From contig JAGLYR010000254.1 of assembly GCA_023132135.1 (NCBI GenBank), positions 1-19,743 on the forward strand: a stretch of 19,743 bases of DNA. The letters are read 5' to 3'. The notes beneath the pieces were generated by a model, which saw only the letters and a program-made list of their open reading frames with translations, had not been told where the DNA came from and made no database searches. Of this stretch, positions 7,078-14,425 are shown piece by piece (position 1 is the first letter of the stretch; every line of letters begins with the position of its first letter). Source of the stretch: Candidatus Eiseniibacteriota bacterium (GTDB lineage Bacteria > Arandabacterota > Arandabacteria > JAGLYR01). Position numbers and translations under genes: made by a program.

Positions 7078-7194
7078 CTCCGGGTTGTACCGCTTACAGA
7101 AGGCGATACTCTATTGATTGTACCGCGGGTTCGGTGTCGGCGTCAAGCTGCCGGGCACTGCGGGGATGGAGTTCCCGTCTTCCGGGAGACCTCT

Positions 7195-9399
7195 GTGAAG
7201 CATTTGTTGCTCATCGCTGTTCTTGCTCTTTGCATCGCCCCCCACACTTCCGCATCAGCTTCTTCCGCAGGCATCGCAATCTTTGAGTTCGACGAGGACG
7301 GCGGGGATTGGTTTGTTCTCGAGGACTGCTGCCGGAGCGTGGCCAGCGTGAGCTGGGATTCTCTGGACTGGGCCGGACCCCATACTCAAGGGTCTCTCCT
7401 TCTCGAGGCGGATCTCATCGACGGAAGCGATTTGACAGACTGCGGGATTGCCATTCAGTCCGCCGCGTTCAACGACTCTCTTCCTCCGGGAACGGGACTG
7501 TTAGGGGATTTCTCCTCGGGGTTCGGAGCCTTTACCTGTTGGTTATTCGTACCGGATACAACGGCCATCGGGCCCGAAGGTCTGAAAGCCCGTCTCTTCG
7601 CTCGAACCGGCGATGCCGAGAACCATCCCGCCTGGGGCGATTTCCTGGGATGGGATCGTTACGACGGATCCTGGGTCTCCCTGATTCACGGCTGGAATCG
7701 AGTCTGGGTGCCGATGGACAGCGCCTGTCACCATGAGTCGGGAGAACCGCACTGGGGGAGCATCGAGTACCTCGACATTCTCCAGGCCCTGGGAGTCGAG
7801 GTTGCCTCGACGGTTGATCAAGCAGTCCGGGTTCACGTCGATCATTGCATCGCCACGGGAGCCTGCGGCGCCGTGATCGAGTCGGTCACCTGGTGTGGTG
7901 TGCCCGCCCATGACTGCTACGGAGTGGATGAGCCCTTCGGTGTGCGCCTTGAATTCGGCCCCACCCTGCCGGACACCCTGTATCTCAAGGGCGCGTCGAT
8001 CTCCATTCGCTGGTTTCCTCACCAGCTGGAGATGCTGACCATCCTGGAGGGAGACGTCTGGGACGCCGCTTTCCGCACAATTGACAACGCCCAGGGAATG
8101 GCTCAGATCGATCTCGTTTCCTACGAGCCGCAGGGGGTACGCGCCTCTCCCGAGGATCTTGTGGCAAGGTTCTTCTTCATGGCCGAGCGATCCGGACGCG
8201 CCCCCTACTGGATCACGTCCATCGAGTTGCGAGACGCCGAGAACTTCGACGTTCTGCCGGATACCAGCTACGGAGATCTGGCGGGAGACTTCTGGTATTA
8301 CCTCGGAGACTTCACAGAGGATGTCTACGGTGGATATCTCTGGAGCGAGTGTCCAGATCGGGACATCGACGTTTTCGACATCAACGCCTTTTCCATCCAC
8401 TACGGGTTGGTGGAAGAAGACAGCCTTTTTGATTGCCGCGTGGACATCGGCCCCACTTCAACAGGCTGGATCCACGGCATCCCCACTCCCGATGGCGTCA
8501 TCGACTACGACGACCTGGCCATCTTCGCTGCGGCCTACGCGTACCAGGAGGGCGAACTGAACCTGCCGTTGCCGCCTCCTGCTGAGAGCTGGGACGAATT
8601 GAGATCTCTCGTTGTCGAGGCCATGGCGAGCCGGAGGCGGCCCGGCCCCGGGCAGCGCCAGACCGTTGATTACCACTTCTCCCCTTCCGACACCTCGATT
8701 CTCCTGGACGACTCGGTGTGGGTTGACGTCCGGGTCGGCGGTGATGTGGCGGACTTCAAGACTTACCGGGTCCTCATGGAATACGATCCCGAGATCGTTG
8801 AACTTCTGACCCTACGGCAGGGGCCTCTCCTCTTCGAGAGCCCTCACCAGACTTTTTTCCGGAACCGGTCCGAGGGAGACTCTCTCAATGTCCTGGATTC
8901 TATCCTCGGCGCGGGCCTGACCGTGAGCGGACCGGGGAGCATCATCCGCATGTTGTTCAGAGCGGTCGGGCACGGAACGAGCCCCCTGCATTTCAACGAC
9001 GTGCGGCCGGCCGACGTCTGGGGATTGGGCATGGCTGCGACGGCTACGGACGGTTCCATCCAGGTTATTGATCCCACGGGTGTGACCCTTGACGAAGGAA
9101 CCGAGGCGCCCGCGGCGCCGGGTCCCATTACGGTGAGTCCCAACCCATCGGATGGGATATGCCGGCTCCGGTTTTCGAGACCGGACGACGGGCTGTCTCG
9201 CAGGCTGGAGATCGAGATCTTCGATGTCCGGGGGCGCCGGATTCGGTCCTTGAGACCGGGGCCGTCCCCGTCCGGGCAACTTTCGGTGGAATGGGACGGC
9301 AGAGATACGATGGGCAGGCGAGTGCCTGCCGGCGTGTATTTCGCAGTCCTGCGGGCAGGATCGGAGAAGCTCCATGCAAAAATCATCCTGGCCAACTAG
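7195..9399 (+). CDS. Large secreted protein: N-terminal beta-sandwich, two cohesin-like domains, dockerin-like segment, FlgD-Ig/T9SS-like C-terminus
   Basis: The 734-residue product starts at GTG 7195, with GGGAG at 7184-7188, and has a signal peptide (hydrophobic residues 3-15, then HTSASA). Residues about 25-225 form an unassigned beta-rich domain that could bind carbohydrate. A first cohesin-like domain covers about 227-372. A dockerin-like segment with two EF-hand-like loops (DRDIDVFDINAF and TPDGVIDYDDLAIF) covers 386-453. A short polar linker follows, then a second cohesin-like domain (about 490-629, with GPGSIIRMLFRA). The last 90 residues (645-734) have SPNPSDG and WDGRDTMGRRVPAGVYF, typical of FlgD-Ig/type IX-like C-terminal domains that direct or anchor secreted proteins. 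No catalytic motif is visible. The next gene is 25 bases downstream, so both probably share a transcript. Confidence 0.83.
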   Translation: MKHLLLIAVLALCIAPHTSASASSAGIAIFEFDEDGGDWFVLEDCCRSVASVSWDSLDWAGPHTQGSLLLEADLIDGSDLTDCGIAIQSAAFNDSLPPGTGLLGDFSSGFGAFTCWLFVPDTTAIGPEGLKARLFARTGDAENHPAWGDFLGWDRYDGSWVSLIHGWNRVWVPMDSACHHESGEPHWGSIEYLDILQALGVEVASTVDQAVRVHVDHCIATGACGAVIESVTWCGVPAHDCYGVDEPFGVRLEFGPTLPDTLYLKGASISIRWFPHQLEMLTILEGDVWDAAFRTIDNAQGMAQIDLVSYEPQGVRASPEDLVARFFFMAERSGRAPYWITSIELRDAENFDVLPDTSYGDLAGDFWYYLGDFTEDVYGGYLWSECPDRDIDVFDINAFSIHYGLVEEDSLFDCRVDIGPTSTGWIHGIPTPDGVIDYDDLAIFAAAYAYQEGELNLPLPPPAESWDELRSLVVEAMASRRRPGPGQRQTVDYHFSPSDTSILLDDSVWVDVRVGGDVADFKTYRVLMEYDPEIVELLTLRQGPLLFESPHQTFFRNRSEGDSLNVLDSILGAGLTVSGPGSIIRMLFRAVGHGTSPLHFNDVRPADVWGLGMAATATDGSIQVIDPTGVTLDEGTEAPAAPGPITVSPNPSDGICRLRFSRPDDGLSRRLEIEIFDVRGRRIRSLRPGPSPSGQLSVEWDGRDTMGRRVPAGVYFAVLRAGSEKLHAKIILAN

Positions 9400-9424
9400 G
9401 AAGTTTGGGGAAAGGGGAAGAGAC

Positions 9425-10093
9425 ATGAACAGATTCGCGTTGGTGTGTCTTGCGGGTGTTGTGCTGGGTATCGCCCTGCCGGCCCAGGCCCAGAACAGCC
9501 AGTACTCCATGGACTACTGGGGCTACACTCACCAGGAAGGAGGGTTGCTGGGCGGGCTTGGATTTGTCGACGACATCCAGCCGCCCCTGACGGTGGACCT
9601 TGAGAATTTCCAGTACACCTGTGTCTTTGAAGGGCTGCACCTCGACTCGCTCGTCGTCGACGAGTTTGGATACGAGCACTACTACTACACGGGGGGCACC
9701 TTCCGGGTCTACGAGGACGCGTCCTGGAACGCTATTTACGACGACACCTGGTGCCCGGAGCCCTACGACTCGACCTACATCAGCGAACCATGGACCTTTT
9801 CGGACGGCGAGATGATTCTGGGAGGCGAGTTCGACCACCTGCTTCTCGACTACTTTCCCCAGTTCCAGTTCGGCAATTATGACGGGACCATGGACCTGGT
9901 GGAAGGCACACACCTGTACGAGATCCCTGAGATACTCAGGAATGGCTGGACCTTCGGCGGCGTCACAGACCAGCCGTGGGCGTGCATCCCGGATGGCTAC
10001 GAGCATCGCATGGACGGACAGCTGTTTCTCGTAGAGGATCCGACCGCAACGGTGGAAGCAACCTGGGGTGGAGTGAAGTCCCTGTTCAAGTAG
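9425..10093 (+). CDS. Secreted protein of the DYWGF family, paralogue 3, with Trp-Gly...Lys tail
   Basis: The 222-residue product has a signal peptide ending Ala-Gln-Ala (residue 22), so Gln23 becomes the first mature residue. The mature sequence opens with SMDYWGYTHQEGG and follows paralogue 1 closely: PPLTVDLENFQYT, YYYTGGTFRVYEDASWNAIYDD, ISEPWTFSDGEM, GTHLYEIP, GWTFGG, TDQPWACIP, DGQLFLVEDP and the terminal tail ATWGGVKSLFK. The cysteines in TWC and ACIP contexts are conserved with paralogue 1. The start at 9425 follows a purine-rich AAGGGGAAGAG stretch. It lies between two large cohesin-like proteins, 25 bases after one and 35 before the next, so it is probably made in fixed association with them. 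Binding, structural and surface roles are all possible, and none can be chosen from sequence. Confidence 0.83.
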   Translation: MNRFALVCLAGVVLGIALPAQAQNSQYSMDYWGYTHQEGGLLGGLGFVDDIQPPLTVDLENFQYTCVFEGLHLDSLVVDEFGYEHYYYTGGTFRVYEDASWNAIYDDTWCPEPYDSTYISEPWTFSDGEMILGGEFDHLLLDYFPQFQFGNYDGTMDLVEGTHLYEIPEILRNGWTFGGVTDQPWACIPDGYEHRMDGQLFLVEDPTATVEATWGGVKSLFK

Positions 10094-10128
10094 TCACTGT
10101 GAATCCTCTTCAGAAAGGAGTGTCTCAA

Positions 10129-13100
10129 ATGAGAAACTCGCTACCAATCTGCATGCTGGTGGGAGCGGTTGTGTTGCTCGGTGTTGCGCCCGCGTTGGCG
10201 GCGGACATTGACGTCAGCCAGCCCGTACAGGTCACCAACAGCACGTACTACGAGCGCGGCAACAGTATCCTCGAGGACAGCTACGGCAACTTCTGGCTGT
10301 TCTGGGGACAGTCCTACGACTACACCGGGAACTACGCGGGGCCTGGAAATCCCGACAACCACCACTACGAGATTTTCTACAAGACGGCCGGATCGATCGC
10401 CGCGTTGGCCGGAGCAGCAGTCCAGCCGGTCGGCAGCATGCCTACCACGGCTGACCGGATCTACCAGGGCCAGACCTCCTGTGTGGAGTACGGCGGTGAC
10501 GTCTGGGTCTTTGCAGTGGACAGGGGAGATGGCGGAGGCCAGGTCAAGGCATGGACCATCCCGGTCACCGGGGGAACCTGGTCCGTTGCCGACGTCCTGC
10601 CGGATGCTGTGGATCCCTTTGAGGGCACCCACCTCTGGGCCACGGTCCACGACAGCAAGATCCTCCTGGTCGTGAACCGCGGCGGCGATCTTGATGTCTG
10701 CAGCTACAATGGCGTTTCCTGGTCCGGTCTCCACGAGGCCGTGGATCACGAGGGCATGCCCCGTCTCTACGTTGACGGCGGGAATCTCTACCTCTACTGG
10801 TGCAGCTGGGGTTCCCCCGCCTACCACATTCTCCAGTACAGCGCGCCCAGCACGTGGACCGAGATCGCAGCGATAGCCGGAACGCCTGATGATGACTGCG
10901 ACCCGATGCTCACCAAGGTGGGCAGTGACTACGTCTTCATCTTCGCCCCATGGAACGGCACCGTGCAGTTCCTGAAATACTGGACCGCATCTTCACTCGC
11001 CGGGTTCCACGGCCTGGATCAGACCACGGCGAAGATCATGACTGCGGGCAGCTACGGAACCACGTATTGGGTGGATATGTGGCCGGCCACCATCACCGAC
11101 GGCAGTGATGTCTACATGTTCTATGGCTCAGAGGCCAGCGGCACCACCAGCGGCACGGGCAATATCCAGATGCTGGCGCTGGACTGGACAGTCGGCAACG
11201 ATCACTATTGTTACATTCAGAATGCAGTCAATGCGGCCTCGTCGGGCGACGCCATCAGCATCGCCTCCGGGACGTACCCTGAAGGATTGGTCACCATCAC
11301 AACGAGTCTCTCGTTGATCGGGGACACGGGCAGCCGGCCGGTCATCACGCCCGTGGAGGACACCGATCACTCGACGCACCGTGGTTGGTTCCAGATTGAA
11401 GGCGCCTCGACCGTCTGCGACATCAGGAATCTGGTGTTCAACGGCTCCGGCAAGGCAATTGAGAACTGTATCCGGTACCAGGAAGGACCCACGGGAACGG
11501 TGGAAAACTGCGACATCTTAAATATCGACTACACGACGTATGTCGCGTTCGGCATTGTTATTGTTGACTATACAGCGTGGGGCGGCGGTTCCCCCCTGGA
11601 CATCTCCCCGGATTTCTATGTGAAGGATTGCATCTTCAGCAGCATCAAGCGCGTGGGGATCAGCGTGTTCGGAGTGGACCGAGCCTACATCCAGAACTGC
11701 ACCTACACGGGCAAGGGTGACGGTGACTGGCTGGACTATGCAGTTGAAGTCGGCGGTGGCGGGTACGGCGTCATCGAGGACGGATGCGAGATCACCGGCT
11801 GCACCGGTCTTGCCCTGTCGGACAGCTCGACTTCCGCGGGTATTCTCGTAACCGACTACTACGGAGGCCCGAGTCTCGCCGTGATCGACGACAGCGACAT
11901 CCATGACAACACGATGGGGATCGCAGTGGGATACGGAACGACCGACGCGTCGACAGTAACGGTGACGGACAGCGACATCTACGCCAACGAGTACGGCGTC
12001 TCCACCTCATCGAGCCCGGGAATCACGCTCACCGTCACGGGCAACAAGATCCACGACAACACGACCGTGGGGCTCGAGAACGACTGCGACAATCTCGTGG
12101 CCTACAGCAACAAGTTCTACAGGAATGGTCAGAACGCCGAGGATAACGGATCGGCGCCCAACCAGTGGAACCACAGCTCCCCCCCGGGAAACTACTGGGA
12201 TGACTACCTGTTGAACCCGGGGCACCCGAGCGGCTGGTATGAGATCGAGGGGCCGGCAGGCAGCAAGGATGACTCCCCGCTGTCCATTGGCGTTACCCTG
12301 GATCCGGCCACCGCGCTTCTCGACTGCGGCGATCCGATCACCTTTGAGGTGGAGGTAGACGAGTTCGCGCTGGATCTCATGGGCGCCAACTACAAGATAA
12401 ACTACGACGACACGAAGCTGACCTTCGTAACCGCCACTGTGGGCGATCTTCTGAACACCGGCTCCGGCCAGTACATCTTCACGTACTTCGACCTCGGAGG
12501 CGGAGTGATCATCATCAACTCCGCACACCTGGGAACGGGCGTGGATGGTCCGGGTGTGATCGCGGAGATCGCGTTCAACGCCATCGCATCCACAATTCCG
12601 GGGACCACCCCCGTGACCTTCTCAGACGCGGAGCTCCGGAACAGCACTAACCAGGAGATTCCCACCACGTGGACGGGCGCTGATGTCACGATCGACTGCG
12701 ACGACCCCACCATCACGGTCACGCTGGATGCTCCGCCGAGCCCGTGGACATGCTACAACACCACACCCACGGTGGACATCAGCGCTACAGACAACTACGA
12801 CCTCGACTGCGTCAAGTACAACATCGATGGCGGGTCGTGGGTCGACATCGCATGCGGGATCTCGGGACCGTCGTACACCAATAACGACTGGCCTCTGCCC
12901 GGTTTCGGCACGTTGAGCGAGGGTCCGCACACCTACTACTTCAAGGCTACCGATGATGCCGGCAATGAGAGCGCTGAGACATCCGTCACCTTCACCAAGG
13001 ACACCATCAAGCCGGATGCAGTCACGGACTTCACCTCTACGGTGGGTCACAACAGGATCTCTCTTGCCTGGACGAATCCTGGAACGGATGTGGACCGGAT

Positions 13101-14340
13101 CTACGTCTACCGGAACGACTGGACGGACTATCCCGAGTACGTTCCCACCGGGCCCGGCTATCCGACCGTGGGCTCGTACGATTTCCTCGATCCTGGCTAC
13201 GTCTGGACGACGTATGTAGACGCTTCATTCGACAACACGTCCCGGGGAATCTATGCGTACCGCGCGGTGGTCTACGATTGCGCGGGGAACTGGGCCGATC
13301 CAACCGCGCCCTACGAGAGCGATCACGACCGCTCCACTTCCTACTACCTCGGAGATGTGGCTTCCAACGCGGGATCGTGGGGACCCAACTACGACGGTCT
13401 CGTGAGCCAGTTCGACTACAACCCGTTCTCGGGCTGCTACTGGCAGTCGCCTCCCGTGGGCAGTTGCAACGAGGCGGACTTCGGACCGACCATCGAGCCG
13501 GTCCGGGGCCGGTTTGGAATCCCCACGCCTGACGACTACATCGGTTTCGAGGATCTCATGATCTTTGCCATGAACTACGGGAACGTGACCAAGACCGGCG
13601 AACCCGTGGTTGCCGTTCGTCTGGCTGGCTCCAGCGCCGCGGGACACGCGGCGGGCTTCAACCTGGCGCTGTGCGAGACAGCTGATGAGAACGAGTGGAT
13701 GCGCGTGAGCCTGGTGGTCCAGGGAAATGACGCATTCAAGGGTCTGACTGCCGAGGTGGAGTACGATCACGCAGGCCTTGAACTCGTTTCCGTCGCCCCG
13801 TCGGAAGCTCTCATGTCGGGTGATGCGCCCGTTCTCTTTATGGGCGATGAGATCGACGGTACTGTGAGGGTCGACCTTGCCGCGCTGGGAACCGATGTCG
13901 CCATCGGCGGCAATGGTCCCGTGGCAACGCTGACCTTCCGCAGAACGGGCAGCGGCGTGGCAACCGTCCGTGTCGCTCAGGCCGAGGCGAGAGATGCAGA
14001 GAATAGCTCGCTGATGCTGAGCTTCGACGACTCAGGCGGAATATTCGCGAGCGGAACACCCAAGGTCTTCGCGCTCCGGTCCAACACGCCGAACCCGTTC
14101 TCGACCTCCACGATGGTTCACTACGACATCCCGAAGACCGCATCAGTTGCACTCACAATCTACAACATCCGCGGTCAGGTGGTTCGCACGCTCATCCGGG
14201 AGGTTCGCACAGCGGGCAGCTACACCGAGTCGTGGGATGCCCGGGATGCAAACGGGCAAACGGTCTCGCCCGGGATCTACTTCTGTGAGCTGAGGAGCAG
14301 GGACTTCGTCGCTACGCACAAGATGTTGATCACCCGGTAG
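10129..14340 (+). CDS. Giant secreted protein: propeller-like domain, beta-helix, cohesin-like, Ig and Fn3-like, dockerin-like, FlgD-Ig/T9SS-like C-terminus
   Basis: The 1403-residue product has a signal peptide ending Ala-Leu-Ala (about residue 24). Residues 26-357 are rich in short YxxWxF/GNxWLFWG strands and resemble a sialidase-like beta-propeller. Residues 358-718 form a NosD-like right-handed parallel beta-helix (repeated GNKIHDN, NYWDDY). A cohesin-like domain (about 721-857), an Ig-like domain (858-962) and an Fn3-like domain (963-1060) follow. A dockerin-like segment (about 1074-1156) ends GIPTPDDYIGFEDLMIFAMNYG; its first EF-hand loop is degraded. A second cohesin-like domain (1157-1304) and a FlgD-Ig/T9SS-like end (1315-1403, with NTPNPF and WDARDANGQTVSPGIYF) complete it. 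AAAGGAG, 8 bases before the ATG, supports the start. A surface adhesin or polysaccharide-binding role is inferred, and no catalytic residues are identified. The gene at 15312 is a paralogue. Confidence 0.85.
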   Translation: MRNSLPICMLVGAVVLLGVAPALAADIDVSQPVQVTNSTYYERGNSILEDSYGNFWLFWGQSYDYTGNYAGPGNPDNHHYEIFYKTAGSIAALAGAAVQPVGSMPTTADRIYQGQTSCVEYGGDVWVFAVDRGDGGGQVKAWTIPVTGGTWSVADVLPDAVDPFEGTHLWATVHDSKILLVVNRGGDLDVCSYNGVSWSGLHEAVDHEGMPRLYVDGGNLYLYWCSWGSPAYHILQYSAPSTWTEIAAIAGTPDDDCDPMLTKVGSDYVFIFAPWNGTVQFLKYWTASSLAGFHGLDQTTAKIMTAGSYGTTYWVDMWPATITDGSDVYMFYGSEASGTTSGTGNIQMLALDWTVGNDHYCYIQNAVNAASSGDAISIASGTYPEGLVTITTSLSLIGDTGSRPVITPVEDTDHSTHRGWFQIEGASTVCDIRNLVFNGSGKAIENCIRYQEGPTGTVENCDILNIDYTTYVAFGIVIVDYTAWGGGSPLDISPDFYVKDCIFSSIKRVGISVFGVDRAYIQNCTYTGKGDGDWLDYAVEVGGGGYGVIEDGCEITGCTGLALSDSSTSAGILVTDYYGGPSLAVIDDSDIHDNTMGIAVGYGTTDASTVTVTDSDIYANEYGVSTSSSPGITLTVTGNKIHDNTTVGLENDCDNLVAYSNKFYRNGQNAEDNGSAPNQWNHSSPPGNYWDDYLLNPGHPSGWYEIEGPAGSKDDSPLSIGVTLDPATALLDCGDPITFEVEVDEFALDLMGANYKINYDDTKLTFVTATVGDLLNTGSGQYIFTYFDLGGGVIIINSAHLGTGVDGPGVIAEIAFNAIASTIPGTTPVTFSDAELRNSTNQEIPTTWTGADVTIDCDDPTITVTLDAPPSPWTCYNTTPTVDISATDNYDLDCVKYNIDGGSWVDIACGISGPSYTNNDWPLPGFGTLSEGPHTYYFKATDDAGNESAETSVTFTKDTIKPDAVTDFTSTVGHNRISLAWTNPGTDVDRIYVYRNDWTDYPEYVPTGPGYPTVGSYDFLDPGYVWTTYVDASFDNTSRGIYAYRAVVYDCAGNWADPTAPYESDHDRSTSYYLGDVASNAGSWGPNYDGLVSQFDYNPFSGCYWQSPPVGSCNEADFGPTIEPVRGRFGIPTPDDYIGFEDLMIFAMNYGNVTKTGEPVVAVRLAGSSAAGHAAGFNLALCETADENEWMRVSLVVQGNDAFKGLTAEVEYDHAGLELVSVAPSEALMSGDAPVLFMGDEIDGTVRVDLAALGTDVAIGGNGPVATLTFRRTGSGVATVRVAQAEARDAENSSLMLSFDDSGGIFASGTPKVFALRSNTPNPFSTSTMVHYDIPKTASVALTIYNIRGQVVRTLIREVRTAGSYTESWDARDANGQTVSPGIYFCELRSRDFVATHKMLITR
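10213..10239 (+). repeat. 27-base exact repeat, copy 1
   Basis: Identical to 15393-15419. It encodes the shared VSQPVQVTN stretch just after the signal peptide of the two propeller/beta-helix paralogues. It lies inside coding sequence and marks recent duplication or gene conversion rather than a mobile element. Confidence 0.85.
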
Positions 14341-14355
14341 GCAGCGGATAGATCG

Positions 14356-14382
14356 GGGAGGGGCGCCTGAGGCGCCCCTCCC
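14356..14382 (+). terminator. Hairpin terminator after the 10129-14340 gene
   Basis: A perfect 12-bp stem (GGGAGGGGCGCC at 14356-14367 pairing with 14371-14382) has a TGA loop and begins 15 bases after the stop codon. There is no T-run. It has the same stem and loop size as the hairpin at 6015-6041. Confidence 0.68.
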
Positions 14383-14425
14383 ACCGCTCCACCCTGTGCA
14401 ACACAGTTTGGAGATGGAGGGAACC

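Noticed and set aside
7543-8400. Minus-strand open frame of 285 codons inside the 7195 gene
   Set aside because: It lies opposite the cohesin-like and dockerin-like coding sequence and has no recognisable domains.
11200-12285. Pectate lyase or other polysaccharide lyase activity of the beta-helix
   Set aside because: The coils fit the general NosD/parallel beta-helix repeat, and no lyase catalytic motif could be identified.
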